64,000 bases of DNA from JBNLAN01 sp050302175 (GTDB lineage: Bacteria > Pseudomonadota > Zetaproteobacteria > Mariprofundales > Mariprofundaceae), in contig JBNLAN010000014.1 of assembly GCA_050302175.1 (NCBI GenBank), forward strand, positions 9,294 to 73,293, in the 5' to 3' direction. How positions within the stretch are numbered: the stretch's first letter is position 1; each line of letters begins with the position of its first letter. Shown piece by piece: positions 42,601 through 52,150 of the stretch. Below the pieces are notes generated by a model. It was not told the DNA's origin. It was given only the letters and a program-made list of their open reading frames with translations, and did not search any database. The position numbers and the translations under genes are program-made.

Positions 42601-43218
42601 ATGAGCTCAAAATCGATTGCTGTGATGGTGTCCGGGCGCGGCTCCAATCTGAAAGTCCTTCTCGAAGCCGTTGCTGCGGGCAGATGTCCGGTGGATGTCC
42701 GGCTGGTGATCTCCGATAAAACCGATGCCCCGGCACTTGCGATTGCCAGAGAGGTAGGCGTTCCAAATGTGGAATATATCAATCCGAAAGATTATGCCGA
42801 CCGGGCAAGCTTTGATGCTGCCTGTGCTGAGCGCATTGATGCTGAGGGTTGCGGCTGGATTGTGCTTGCCGGTTATATGCGGATTTTATCCGGTGAATTC
42901 GTGCGCCGGTTTCGAGGGCGCATCATCAACATCCACCCCTCCATTCTGCCCGCCTTTCCCGGTGCGCATGCGGTAGAAGATGCCTTGGCGCACGGTGTTA
43001 AAGTGGCCGGTTGTACCGTGCACCTGGTGGATGAAGTGCTGGATGGCGGGCCGATTCTGGCGCAAAGCGTGGTTCTGGTTCGGGATGATGACACTCGAGA
43101 TACCTTGCATGCTCGTATTCAGGTTGAGGAGCATAAACTCTACCCTGCAACAATCGCACGCATGGTAAACGATGGCTTTTCTATACGGGGCCGCACCGTT
43201 TTTTGGAATCATAGCTAG
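42601..43218 (+). CDS. purN: Phosphoribosylglycinamide formyltransferase
   Basis: The 205-aa GAR transformylase has the block NIHPSILPAFPGAHAVEDAL, with the catalytic Asn/His region, and VHLVDEVLDGGPILAQ. It uses 10-formyl-THF in the third step of purine synthesis. It follows purM in the same operon. Confidence 0.95.
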   Translation: MSSKSIAVMVSGRGSNLKVLLEAVAAGRCPVDVRLVISDKTDAPALAIAREVGVPNVEYINPKDYADRASFDAACAERIDAEGCGWIVLAGYMRILSGEFVRRFRGRIINIHPSILPAFPGAHAVEDALAHGVKVAGCTVHLVDEVLDGGPILAQSVVLVRDDDTRDTLHARIQVEEHKLYPATIARMVNDGFSIRGRTVFWNHS

Positions 43219-43341
43219 CGCAGCACTTCGAATTGCGCAGCCTGCCTTTTCTGGCTTGCCTGTATTGTATATTTTCTCGATAGTGATAAATCACAACCCC
43301 ATGGTTGCTTGCATTCAACACAGTCGTGCAGAGTGGGATGC

Positions 43342-44139
43342 ATGGCAGAAAGTGAAATCTACCTGCTTTTGTATGGCGTCCTCGTTGGCCTTGTTGCCGG
43401 AGGCGTAGCTGGCACTTTAGCCGGGCTCGCTGGCGTTGGCGGCGGCCTGATCTATGTGCCGGTGTTTTATATCGCCATGCCGGGCGATTCGCAAAATATG
43501 TCGATACATGTGTTAGCAAGCCTGGTGGCGGTGGTTATTACGGGCTTTTTCTCAGCCCGCGCACACTGGCGCTTGAATCATGTTGATCTCGTATCTTTCC
43601 GCATGCTAATACCCGGGCTGGTTTTTGGAGCGGGCTTAGGCCTGTGGCTGACATTGCATATTCCCGAGGCGGTGGTGCTGGTGAGCATGGCTGCGATTGA
43701 TGCCTGGATCGCCTTTGATTATGGAAAGAAAATCGAGATCAGGCAGGGTAATAGCAAGCCGTTACTTATACTTTCGGGGCCGGTTGGCATGATTTCTGGC
43801 GTGCTGGGTATTGGCGGCGGCACCATGCTGGTACCGCTCTTACGCCGGGTTTGTAATTTGCGGGTTGCTGTTGGCACATCCGCCCTATGTGGTGTGGTGA
43901 TGGCTGCGGGGGCAGTGCTGCTTAATCTGGGACTGGATCGCCAGTGGCTGGTAATTCTTGATGCACATGGGTTGTTTGTTGCCGGATTATGGGGCGGTGT
44001 GCTGATGGCAATGCCGCAAGCATCCGGGTTTGCAGCAAAACTGCATCAACGTTTTTCCGAAGAGGCTTTGCAAAAAGTTCTGCGTGGGTTGTTTGTTTTT
44101 CTTTCGTTGATGCTACTGCTTGCCGCGGCCCTTTCCTGA
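43342..44139 (+). CDS. TauE/SafE family sulfite/anion exporter
   Basis: The 265-aa membrane protein has about eight hydrophobic helices and family motifs GLAGVGGGLIYVPVF near the N-terminus and VLGIGGGTMLVPLL in the second half (the duplicated GGG signature). The family exports sulfite, sulfoacetate or other anions; substrate unknown. I start at 43342 (MAESEIYLLL); an ATG at 43309 adds eleven residues. It is convergent with rodA. Confidence 0.87.
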   Translation: MAESEIYLLLYGVLVGLVAGGVAGTLAGLAGVGGGLIYVPVFYIAMPGDSQNMSIHVLASLVAVVITGFFSARAHWRLNHVDLVSFRMLIPGLVFGAGLGLWLTLHIPEAVVLVSMAAIDAWIAFDYGKKIEIRQGNSKPLLILSGPVGMISGVLGIGGGTMLVPLLRRVCNLRVAVGTSALCGVVMAAGAVLLNLGLDRQWLVILDAHGLFVAGLWGGVLMAMPQASGFAAKLHQRFSEEALQKVLRGLFVFLSLMLLLAAALS

Positions 44140-44142
44140 TGA

Positions 44143-45249
44143 TCAGGCAAACGGGCTGCCGGGGCGCTGCCAGGGAGTGCGTGGTTTCGATTCGATGGAG
44201 ATCCTCATTACCAGGCCGATTGCAGCCAGCATGGTTACGAGAGCCGAGCCGCCATAACTGATAAAGGGCAACGGCACACCAACCACCGGCAGCATGCCGG
44301 TAACCATGCCGATATTGACCACGATATACAGCGTGAAAATCGAAGCAACGCCGATGCAGATCAATGAGCCGAACCGTGTATGGGCGATTGATGCTGTGCG
44401 TAGAATCTGAAAAATAAGTATGGCGTAAAGAAATAGCAGTAGTGCGGACGCGATCAGCCCACCCTCTTCCGCCAGTACGGCAAAGATGAAGTCGGTATGT
44501 TGTTCGGGCAAAAAGTGCAGGCGTGATTGCGAACCTTGCAGATAGCCCTTACCGAGCAGTCCGCCCGAGCCAATCGCGATGCCGGATTGAATCACATGAT
44601 AGCCGGCGCCCAAGGGGTCGGACTGAGGGTCGAGAAAACTAAGCACGCGCGATTTTTGGTATGCATGCATCTTCATCCAGAGCAAAGGGAGACTGGAGAT
44701 GGCTGCGATGCCTCCGAGTATGAACCAACGCCACTTTAAGCCGGAAGCCATAATCATCACGGTTGCAGCACTCAGCAAAACCAGCGTGGTGCCCAAATCC
44801 GGTTGAATTACGATGAGTGCGGCAGGTACTCCGGCGAGAAGCAGAGAAACACCTACGGATTTAATATCGGCAGCCTCCCGCGAAGCAAACCAGTGCGCCA
44901 TCAGCATCATCAGTGCCCACTTCATGGTTTCGGACGGCTGCAGGAGAAAAGGGCCGAAGTCGAGCCAGCGGCGAGCGCCCATGTGCACATCGCCGAATAG
45001 TGGAACCAGTGCAAGCAAAATAAGGGCAACAAGATAGATGGGCCAGCTGGCCAGAGCCACAAAGCGGGTGGGCAGTAAGCAGAGGCCAAAAAAGACGATC
45101 AGGCCGAAAAACCAATAAATAAGCTGACGATACCAAAGCCCGAGATCACCTGCCGAAACAGCTGCATAGAGGGTAAAAAGTCCAAGCACTCCAAGACTGA
45201 TGACAGCAGCCAACATGGTTCGGTCCAGCAAACGCAGAGTCTGCATCAT
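44143..45249 (-). CDS. rodA: SEDS peptidoglycan polymerase RodA
   Basis: The 368-aa ten-helix membrane protein has SEDS motifs PSETMKWALMM, VVGVPLPFISYGGSALVTM and FLPEQHTDFIFAVLAEEGG. RodA polymerises glycan strands with PBP2 in the elongasome. Its ATG overlaps the mrdA stop by four bases. Confidence 0.95.
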   Translation of the reverse strand: MMQTLRLLDRTMLAAVISLGVLGLFTLYAAVSAGDLGLWYRQLIYWFFGLIVFFGLCLLPTRFVALASWPIYLVALILLALVPLFGDVHMGARRWLDFGPFLLQPSETMKWALMMLMAHWFASREAADIKSVGVSLLLAGVPAALIVIQPDLGTTLVLLSAATVMIMASGLKWRWFILGGIAAISSLPLLWMKMHAYQKSRVLSFLDPQSDPLGAGYHVIQSGIAIGSGGLLGKGYLQGSQSRLHFLPEQHTDFIFAVLAEEGGLIASALLLFLYAILIFQILRTASIAHTRFGSLICIGVASIFTLYIVVNIGMVTGMLPVVGVPLPFISYGGSALVTMLAAIGLVMRISIESKPRTPWQRPGSPFA

Positions 45250-47063
45250 GGCGCTGCCTCCTCGGTCGGTTTCTTATGATCGGCGTAGTGCTTGATGATC
45301 GCTGCTGCGATGGGTGCCGCCGCACTACCGCCGTGCCCCCCATGTTCAACAAAAACGGCAAAGGCAATTTCAGGTTTGTCGAATGGCGCATAGCCCATAA
45401 ACCAGGCGTGATCCTTGTGGCGATCAATCAGTATTTTTGAAGGGCGCTTTTCGTCCTGTGCCATTTCGATGACCTGTGCAGTGCCGGTTTTTCCGGCAAC
45501 CGGCAGCGGTGCCCAGTTCAGCTTCCAGTGTGCGGTTCCCTTCTTATCTGCCACGACACCGCGCATAGCTTGCTGAACTTTTTTCAAATGCTCCGGGCCC
45601 ACATCGATCTGGCGGATAATCTTCGGTGTTTTGCCGTGCACAAGTTGAGGCTTCAGCAGCTTTCCGCCATTAGCGATGGCGGCAGCAAAACGGGCAAGCT
45701 GCAAGGGCGTTACCGTTACGGCACCCTGACCAATGGCAGCGATCATAGTTTCGCCACGAAACCATTTGGAGCCCTCTCGCCCGGCGTATTGTCCGAGCAG
45801 GCGGCCGTTCTCGTCCAGGCGTGGAATAATGCCGCGCGACTCGGAGGGAAGCGAAATACCTGTGTATTCACCGAAGCCCCAGTTTTGAGCTTCTTGCGCC
45901 AGACGCGTAATGCCGAGCTGATCGCCAATCTGATAAAAATAGATATCACAAGATTGCACAATAGCTTTATATAGATTCGTATGTTTATGGCCGGTGCGCA
46001 ACCAGCAGCGCAGGTTTCGGTCGGCCAGCTCAAAGGAGCCGGTGCAGTTGGTTGATCCAGAAATAAGCGGAACCTGATACTTAAGCCCTGCCAGGCTCAC
46101 CAGCAGTTTGAAGGTGGATGCCGGAGGGTAAGCAGCCTGTGTGGTGCGGTTGAGAAGGGGCTTGCGTGGATCCTCCAGCCATTGATTCCACTGTTCCTCT
46201 TCAAGTCCGGTGATAAAGTGGTTGGTATCGAAGCCGGGTTGGCTAAGCAGAGTCAGGATTTCCCCGGTATTAACGTCCATTACGATGACCGCACCGGTGC
46301 GGTCGCCCAGCGCTGCGGCAGCGGTCTCCTGCATCTCGACATCGAGCCCGAGCTGCAGGCGTTTGCCCATAACTGGCGGCTCACTCTTGATAACACTGAT
46401 GCGCCGGCCCATTGCATCAACCTCTTCGCGCTGAGCTCCCGGGGTTCCGTGCAGTACGGCTTCGAACTCTTTCTCGATTCCTGATCGCCCCACCTGTGAA
46501 AAGGGAAGGAAACCGGCTTTAATGTGCTCGGATTTGGCCATCGACAGATAGCCGATCAGATGCGAGGTCAGCTGGGCATAAGGGTAAACCCGGTGTGTTC
46601 CGGCCAGCACATTAATGCCGGAAAAGCGGTGCAGACGTGCTGATAGCGGTGCGACATCGCTCCAGGAGAGCTTGTCCTGTAACAGCACCGGTCGATCTGA
46701 GCGCGACTGTTCGATGCGTTTCTGCAACTGGGCAACAAGCGATTTATCCCAGCTCATCAGGTTTGCGAGTTGCGAGAGGGTGGCATCGATGTCCTGCACC
46801 CGCTCCGGAATCATCTGTATCAGATAGGAGATATGGTTTGCAGCCAATAGCTGGCCGTTTCGGTCGACGATTTCACCGCGTGTGGGCAGCACGGGGACAA
46901 TATTGATGCGGTTGTGTTCCGCCTGTACGACAAAATTTTCATGCCGAAGCCATTGCAGGTCGACCAAACGGATAAACAGGGCAAGGAATAACAATGCAGC
47001 CAAGATAAACAACACTGCAATGCGCTGTTCGAAGTGATGCCGGGCTTCAAGCGTATTGAGCAT
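45246..47063 (-). CDS. mrdA: Penicillin-binding protein 2
   Basis: The 605-aa transpeptidase has an N-terminal membrane anchor (IAVLFILAALLFLALFIRL), a pedestal and the catalytic domain: active-site serine in YPPASTFKLLVSLAG, SCDIYFYQIGD as motif II, and the KTG box VAGKTGTAQVIE. It is the RodA partner for side-wall synthesis. It overlaps mreD by 17 bases. Confidence 0.96.
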   Translation of the reverse strand: MLNTLEARHHFEQRIAVLFILAALLFLALFIRLVDLQWLRHENFVVQAEHNRINIVPVLPTRGEIVDRNGQLLAANHISYLIQMIPERVQDIDATLSQLANLMSWDKSLVAQLQKRIEQSRSDRPVLLQDKLSWSDVAPLSARLHRFSGINVLAGTHRVYPYAQLTSHLIGYLSMAKSEHIKAGFLPFSQVGRSGIEKEFEAVLHGTPGAQREEVDAMGRRISVIKSEPPVMGKRLQLGLDVEMQETAAAALGDRTGAVIVMDVNTGEILTLLSQPGFDTNHFITGLEEEQWNQWLEDPRKPLLNRTTQAAYPPASTFKLLVSLAGLKYQVPLISGSTNCTGSFELADRNLRCWLRTGHKHTNLYKAIVQSCDIYFYQIGDQLGITRLAQEAQNWGFGEYTGISLPSESRGIIPRLDENGRLLGQYAGREGSKWFRGETMIAAIGQGAVTVTPLQLARFAAAIANGGKLLKPQLVHGKTPKIIRQIDVGPEHLKKVQQAMRGVVADKKGTAHWKLNWAPLPVAGKTGTAQVIEMAQDEKRPSKILIDRHKDHAWFMGYAPFDKPEIAFAVFVEHGGHGGSAAAPIAAAIIKHYADHKKPTEEAAP

Positions 47064-47451
47064 AATTCCGAACCAGCAGGTACCATATGGGTACGCAGAG
47101 AAGCAGGGTTAGCATCCATTGAGCAAAGCCCCAGCCGACAAACAGCAGAGAAAGCGAAGCGACAAACATTAACAGTAGACGCTGTGGTAGAGCAGGCCCC
47201 AGCTGTTCATCCATGCGTAAGAGCAAGAAAGGCAGCAATGCCATCACGGGCAGAAAGGCGAAGGCGTTCCAGTGCAGGGCCAGGTCGTGCAAGAACACCG
47301 CGGGAAGCACCCATGGCCAGCTTGCGCGTTTGGCGAGAATGGCGGCCAACAGCAGCGCAAAGGCCCAGTCCGGTTGCACAAAAAGGCCAGCCATTACCAG
47401 GCTGGCCGTTAGCCCCAGCACAGAAAAAAGAATGATCACCGACGGAAACAT
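47047..47451 (-). CDS. mreD: Rod shape-determining protein MreD
   Basis: The 134-aa hydrophobic protein has about five helices with PDWAFALLLAAILAKR and FLHDLALHWNAFAFLPVMAL; MreD sequences are poorly conserved. Position between mreC and mrdA makes the assignment firm. It anchors the MreBCD elongasome in the membrane. Confidence 0.88.
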   Translation of the reverse strand: MFPSVIILFSVLGLTASLVMAGLFVQPDWAFALLLAAILAKRASWPWVLPAVFLHDLALHWNAFAFLPVMALLPFLLLRMDEQLGPALPQRLLLMFVASLSLLFVGWGFAQWMLTLLLCVPIWYLLVRNYAQYA

Positions 47452-47456
47452 CGGCG

Positions 47457-48239
47457 CTACTCCTTGTTGGGATGCAAGGCAACCGCCAGCCAGTTTTCCC
47501 GCTTCCAGTGGGCCAGGGGTTCAGCCTCCACATCGGCAAAAACTTCTCCGCTGCGTTCACTGATCTGAGTGATGGTTGCAACAGGGATCCCCGGCGGGAA
47601 AATACCTCCGGCACCACTGGTTTGCAGAATGCTTCCAACAGCTGGCGCATTGGCCCATGGCAGGAAATCGACGACTAAGCTATCGCCCTGCCCGCGCACA
47701 AGTGCTGCAATGGGCTGGTTTTTTATGGTCACCGGCACAGCCAGGGAAGCGTCGAGAATGGTACGGATTACGGCATAATCGTGGGAAGAGGTATCAATTA
47801 GTCCAACCAGCCCGTTACTGGATACAACGACATCGTCGGGAGAGACGCCACTGGCCTCGATCACCAGCCGCTGGTTCATGGCGTCCGGGCTGCGCCCTTC
47901 AACTTTCACCGCCTGCCAGCGTCGGTTTTGCACATTCGGAATGCGTAAAAGGTTGCGTAACTGGCGATTCTCTTCGCGCAGGCTGGAAATCTCCTGCACC
48001 ATTGCTGCGTTACGCTCTAACGCTTCTTTTTGTTGCAGGTATTCGGTGTGCAGAGTGTCTCGGCTTTGCGCCCACAGGCCGGCCTCTTTCCACCAGCGTG
48101 CCGGGGCGGAGAAAACATCCATGGCGGGGGCAAAAGCCAGGGTCAGGCGTTGCCCGAGGTTGGTTTGCTGAGAAAGCGAAAGCAGAAAAAGGGCACCCAG
48201 AACCCATAAAAACGGAATGACTTTGTTTCTGCGCCGCAC
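47457..48239 (-). CDS. mreC: Rod shape-determining protein MreC
   Basis: The 260-aa protein has one N-terminal membrane helix (VIPFLWVLGALFLLSLS), a coiled coil (EYLQQKEALERNAAMVQE; SLREENRQLRNLLRI), and the periplasmic beta domain with VVSSNGLVGLIDTSS and QTSGAGGIFPPGIP. It links MreB to PBP2/RodA. The start is GTG at 48239, 6 nt after the mreB stop. Confidence 0.94.
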   Translation of the reverse strand: MRRRNKVIPFLWVLGALFLLSLSQQTNLGQRLTLAFAPAMDVFSAPARWWKEAGLWAQSRDTLHTEYLQQKEALERNAAMVQEISSLREENRQLRNLLRIPNVQNRRWQAVKVEGRSPDAMNQRLVIEASGVSPDDVVVSSNGLVGLIDTSSHDYAVIRTILDASLAVPVTIKNQPIAALVRGQGDSLVVDFLPWANAPAVGSILQTSGAGGIFPPGIPVATITQISERSGEVFADVEAEPLAHWKRENWLAVALHPNKE

Positions 48240-48245
48240 CTTGTG

Positions 48246-49277
48246 CTATTCCTCGAAAAGGACGCCTCGCATGCGCTCGTAATCATCCAAGACACGGCCG
48301 CTGCCAAGCACAACGCAATTTAGCGGGTTTTCAGCGATGGTGACCGGGAGGCCGGTGTCTTCGCGCAGTAACTGGTCGAGGCCAACCAACAGGGCGCCGC
48401 CTCCGGTTAACACGATACCCTTGTCGACAATATCTGCAGCCAGCTCTGGTGGCGTGCGTTCGAGACAGACTTTAATGCCTTCGATAATGGCATTCACCGG
48501 CTCTGTGAGCGCCTCAAGAATTTCGGAGTCGTCGAGCCGCAGGTTTTTGGGAACGCCATTGATCAGGTCGCGTCCCTTGACCTCCATCTCTCTGCGCGTC
48601 TCCTGAGGATATGCGCTACCGATCTGGATTTTAATTTTTTCTGCGGTGGCAGAGCCGACCAGCAAGCTGTATTTGCGGCGGAGGTGGTTAATGATGGCTT
48701 CATCCATTTTGTCACCGCCCACGCGAACGGAACGGGAGTAAACAATGCCGCCATACGAGATAACCGCGATCTCCGAGGTGCCGCCGCCAATATCAACTAC
48801 CATGGAGCCGGAGGCTTCGGTGACCGGCAAATCAGCGCCGATTGCAGCAGCCATCGGCTCTTCAATAAGGTGAACAGCGCGAGCGCCGGCATTCAGTGCG
48901 GAGTCGCGAATGGCCCGGCGTTCAACCGGCGTGGAGCCGTAAGGCACGCAGATAACGATACGCGGAGCAATGCCCCATGTGCGCTTATGCACTTTACGGA
49001 TAAACTGTTTTAACATCTCTTCGGTGACAACGAAGTCGGCAATCACTCCGTCTTTCAAAGGCCGGATGGCCTGAATCGCTTCCGGTGTTCGACCGAGCAT
49101 GCGTTTTGCATCAATGCCCACAGCCAGAACTTTTCTTTGATTTCCGTTGGTATGTACAGCAACGACAGAGGGCTCATTGAGAACAATTCCCTCCCCTCGT
49201 ACATAGATCAGCGTGTTCGCTGTCCCCAGGTCGATGGAGATATCGTTGGAAAATAATCCGTAAAAACGTTGAAGCAT
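48246..49277 (-). CDS. mreB: Rod shape-determining actin homologue MreB
   Basis: The 343-aa actin-like ATPase has phosphate-1 SIDLGTANTLIYVRGEGIV and the phosphate-2 motif VVDIGGGTSEIAVI. It also has GVILTGGGALL-like KGIVLTGGGALLVGLD and ends near VVLGSGRVLDDYERM. It organises side-wall synthesis. I start at 49277 (MLQRFYGLFSNDI); an open frame runs upstream to 49466 but is not family-like. It is the first gene of the mre-mrd-rod operon. Confidence 0.97.
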   Translation of the reverse strand: MLQRFYGLFSNDISIDLGTANTLIYVRGEGIVLNEPSVVAVHTNGNQRKVLAVGIDAKRMLGRTPEAIQAIRPLKDGVIADFVVTEEMLKQFIRKVHKRTWGIAPRIVICVPYGSTPVERRAIRDSALNAGARAVHLIEEPMAAAIGADLPVTEASGSMVVDIGGGTSEIAVISYGGIVYSRSVRVGGDKMDEAIINHLRRKYSLLVGSATAEKIKIQIGSAYPQETRREMEVKGRDLINGVPKNLRLDDSEILEALTEPVNAIIEGIKVCLERTPPELAADIVDKGIVLTGGGALLVGLDQLLREDTGLPVTIAENPLNCVVLGSGRVLDDYERMRGVLFEE

Positions 49278-49465
49278 TTGCAAGGCACCTGCCGTAAAAT
49301 AAATAAGGCGATGAGCATAGATGCTGCGCCTGCCAAGGTAAAGGATCGAAAACCAGTCGATTCCGGTAACCGGCAACCGCGTTTTGGTGAGCGCCCTCCG
49401 CTTGAGCGGAGCAAAAGAGTAGGGTTGAAAGGGGTGGATTCTGTGATTCAGGTCATGCCTGAGCA

Positions 49466-49885
49466 TTAACTCCCGATCAGATGCAGGGCAACGCGTCGTT
49501 GCAAGGCGCTTGTGCGATGCTCATAGAGGTAAATTCCTTGCCAGATTCCGAGCGCCGGCATGCCCTTTGATACCGGGATCGAGAGCGAAACCTGCGTTAG
49601 CGCCATGCGGATATGTGCCGACATATCATCCGGGCCTTCAGCGCGATGGCGAAACATCGGGTCGCCATCGACAACCAGTTTTTCAAGAAAGCGCTCCATA
49701 TCATGCTGAACCGAAGGGTCGGCATTCTCCTGAATAAGCAGCGAGCAACTGGTGTGTTGTACAAACAGATTTAGCATGCCGGTCTGGATGTCGAGATTGC
49801 GAACCCAGCCGGTCACGTCGCGGGTAATGTCATACATGCCCCGGCCCCGGCAGGCGATGTTCAGGGTCGTTTGCTCCTGCTTCAT
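49466..49885 (-). CDS. yjbQ: YjbQ (UPF0047) family protein
   Basis: The 139-aa protein has family motifs NLFVQHTSCSLLIQENADPS and DMSAHIRMALTQVSLSIPV. The UPF0047 family can show thiamin phosphate synthase activity in vitro but its true role is unsettled. Its ATG overlaps the xthA stop by four bases. It lies 188 bp from mreB. Confidence 0.92.
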   Translation of the reverse strand: MKQEQTTLNIACRGRGMYDITRDVTGWVRNLDIQTGMLNLFVQHTSCSLLIQENADPSVQHDMERFLEKLVVDGDPMFRHRAEGPDDMSAHIRMALTQVSLSIPVSKGMPALGIWQGIYLYEHRTSALQRRVALHLIGS

Positions 49886-50643
49886 GGCTGGATGCGAATC
49901 CAGGTGGGGGCGTGATCGCTCGGCCGCTCTAGGGCGCGATAGGTTGTATCTACACCGACATCGGTAACGGTCAGGTTTGGGGTGGCAAGCAGGTGGTCAA
50001 TGCGTATTCCCCAGTTGCGGTCAAATGCGCTCAGCCGGTAATCCCACCAGGTGTGTAGCGGTTGAAGCGGCTGGAATGAACGCAACGTATCGATAAGCCC
50101 CAATTCCAGCAGGCTGGAAAACCACGTCCTCTCTTTCGAGGAGCACATGATTTTCTCATGCCAGCGCTTGGGGTCGTGCACGTCGATATCGGCAGGGGCG
50201 ATATTAAAATCGCCCAGTACAATGAGGCGATCATGCTGGTTGAGCTCGGATTGCAGATAATTCCGAACAGCACTCAGCCAGCGGAATTTATAGTCGTATT
50301 TCTCCGAGCCCACCTCCTGTCCGTTTGGGATGTAAATATTGATGATGCGCATGTCGTCAATGGTGGTGGCAAGCAGGCGACGTTGTGGGTCATCAAGGTC
50401 TGGAACGTCGGAGATGACGTGCTCACAAGGCTGTTTGCTGATGATGGCAACACCGTTATACGTCTTTTGTCCGGAGTAGCAGACCTGATACCCGGCAGCC
50501 TCGATCTCGTTGCGCGGAAATTTCTCATCCGGCAGCTTGGTCTCTTGCAGGGCAAGAATATCCGGCTCGTGCCTGTCTAAATAGTCGAGCACATGCGACA
50601 AGCGCACGTTCAGGGAGTTTACGTTCCAGGTTGTGATTAGCAT
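49882..50643 (-). CDS. xthA: Exodeoxyribonuclease III
   Basis: The 253-aa endonuclease/exonuclease/phosphatase-fold AP endonuclease has LITTWNVNSLNVRL, the catalytic Glu in LALQETKLPDEKFP, VLGDFNIAPADIDVHD and the C-terminal RPSDHAPTWIRI. It acts in base-excision repair. I start at 50643 (MLITTWNVN), the usual family start. Confidence 0.95.
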   Translation of the reverse strand: MLITTWNVNSLNVRLSHVLDYLDRHEPDILALQETKLPDEKFPRNEIEAAGYQVCYSGQKTYNGVAIISKQPCEHVISDVPDLDDPQRRLLATTIDDMRIINIYIPNGQEVGSEKYDYKFRWLSAVRNYLQSELNQHDRLIVLGDFNIAPADIDVHDPKRWHEKIMCSSKERTWFSSLLELGLIDTLRSFQPLQPLHTWWDYRLSAFDRNWGIRIDHLLATPNLTVTDVGVDTTYRALERPSDHAPTWIRIQP

Positions 50644-50653
50644 GTGGTGCCGC

Positions 50654-51460
50654 TCAAAGGCTGTTTCGGGCGCTCTTTCGCAAATAGACGATCCAGGCAA
50701 TACCGGCGAGCAGCATGCCGGAAGAGAGTAGCATGCCCATGGTCACGGGGCCGAAGAGAAAGCCGAGCTGCTCATCGGGTTGGCGGAAATTTTCGCAGAA
50801 AATTCGTGCCAAAGCGTAACCGATCAGAAATACGCCAATGCGACTGCCGTTCGGCCACGGTTTGTTTCGTGTCAGCCACAGGAGAGCAAACAGCAGGAAA
50901 CCTTCCAGTGCCATTTCGTAGAGCTGGCTCGGATGTCTGGGCTCCGGCCCGGCATGTGGAAAAACCATTGCCCACGGTACGTCGGTGCCAGCAGGAATCA
51001 CTCGCCCCCAAAGTTCACCATTGATGAAATTGCCAATGCGTCCGAAGGCGAGGCCAAGCGGGGCAACGACAGTGAAGCGGTCGGTGATGGCAAGGAAAGG
51101 CAGCGCTTTTTTGCGGCAAAACCACCAACCGGCAAAGAGCGAGCCCAAAAATCCGCCATGGAAACTCATGCCGCCTTGCCAAACGTAGAAAATTTCAAGC
51201 GGATGCGAAGCATAGTAGGCCGGATTGTAAAACAGTACATAACCCAGGCGCCCACCGAGGATAACGCCAAAAATCAGCCAGGAGAAAAGATTCTCAAACT
51301 GTTGTGCCGAGATAGCCTGACCCCACTCGCCTCGCTCAATAAGCTGTTTTTTCACCAGGAACCAGGTGGCCAGGAAACCCGCCACATACATCAGGCCGTA
51401 CCAGTGAATAGCCAGGGGACCGATCTGTAAGGCTATGGGATCAATTTGCGGTGCAAGCAT
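50654..51460 (-). CDS. lgt: Prolipoprotein diacylglyceryl transferase
   Basis: The 268-aa polytopic enzyme has the signature GRIGNFINGELWGRV and GGMSFHGGFLGSL, plus HPSQLYEMALEG. It transfers diacylglyceryl from phosphatidylglycerol to the lipobox cysteine of lipoprotein precursors, including those encoded at 11204 and 17993. It is upstream of xthA in an operon-like run. Confidence 0.96.
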   Translation of the reverse strand: MLAPQIDPIALQIGPLAIHWYGLMYVAGFLATWFLVKKQLIERGEWGQAISAQQFENLFSWLIFGVILGGRLGYVLFYNPAYYASHPLEIFYVWQGGMSFHGGFLGSLFAGWWFCRKKALPFLAITDRFTVVAPLGLAFGRIGNFINGELWGRVIPAGTDVPWAMVFPHAGPEPRHPSQLYEMALEGFLLFALLWLTRNKPWPNGSRIGVFLIGYALARIFCENFRQPDEQLGFLFGPVTMGMLLSSGMLLAGIAWIVYLRKSARNSL

Positions 51461-51519
51461 GCGGCGAGACTAGCAGGAAGAGCCGGGAGGGAAAGTTATC
51501 GAAAGGCTGACGTTGTGCG

Positions 51520-52089
51520 TTAACAGTTTGCGCCGCACTTTTTCGAGGTGTCGTAAACCAGTTCATAGTAGTGGTTGTCGTTAAACTCGAACTCGCAAAT
51601 CACCTCCAGCCCCAGCTTTCGGGTATGTGCATAAAATGAGCGCGGGTTATTTTTGTTCACAAACGTCCCCAGAATCGGATATCGCTTCGCCATCGCCGCT
51701 CTCGCAAAGTCGAAGATGGCTTCAAGCACCCCTGTTCCTCTTACAGATTTATCGATACAGACAGGGCCATACTGGTAGGAGTTATCAATGCTCAATGTTT
51801 GCCCCAGATAGTGCAGTTCGGGCAGCCCTGTGATCATATGTGCAAACATCGGCCATGCCGACCAGAATTGCCACGAGGCAGCCATCACGTAGGCGATAAT
51901 CTCTCCATCCCTAATTCCGATAAAAAGACCCTGCTCCTTTTGGATGAGATCGGTTAACTGCGCTTTGGTAAATGCCGTGGTGACAAATCCATCCTTTTTA
52001 TCCTCCTCGGCAATGGCATCGATCTGATAGCGGTTATGCAGACGCAACACCCCCGGTATGTCGGATAGTTCGGCGATTCGATATTCCAT
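51520..52089 (-). CDS. GNAT family N-acetyltransferase
   Basis: The 189-aa protein has a GNAT core: YRIAELSDIPGVLRLHNRYQ, PVCIDKSVRGTGVLEAIFDF (motif A-like) and GTFVNKNNPRSFYAHTRKLG. The unusual C-terminus KKCGANC carries two cysteines. Substrate unknown. AGGAAACC lies upstream of the ATG. Confidence 0.8.
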   Translation of the reverse strand: MEYRIAELSDIPGVLRLHNRYQIDAIAEEDKKDGFVTTAFTKAQLTDLIQKEQGLFIGIRDGEIIAYVMAASWQFWSAWPMFAHMITGLPELHYLGQTLSIDNSYQYGPVCIDKSVRGTGVLEAIFDFARAAMAKRYPILGTFVNKNNPRSFYAHTRKLGLEVICEFEFNDNHYYELVYDTSKKCGANC

Positions 52090-52150
52090 GGTTGGTTTCC
52101 TGTTGCGTTGCTGCTATTCCGGATAAGACTTACCGTACAAGGCTTCCGGG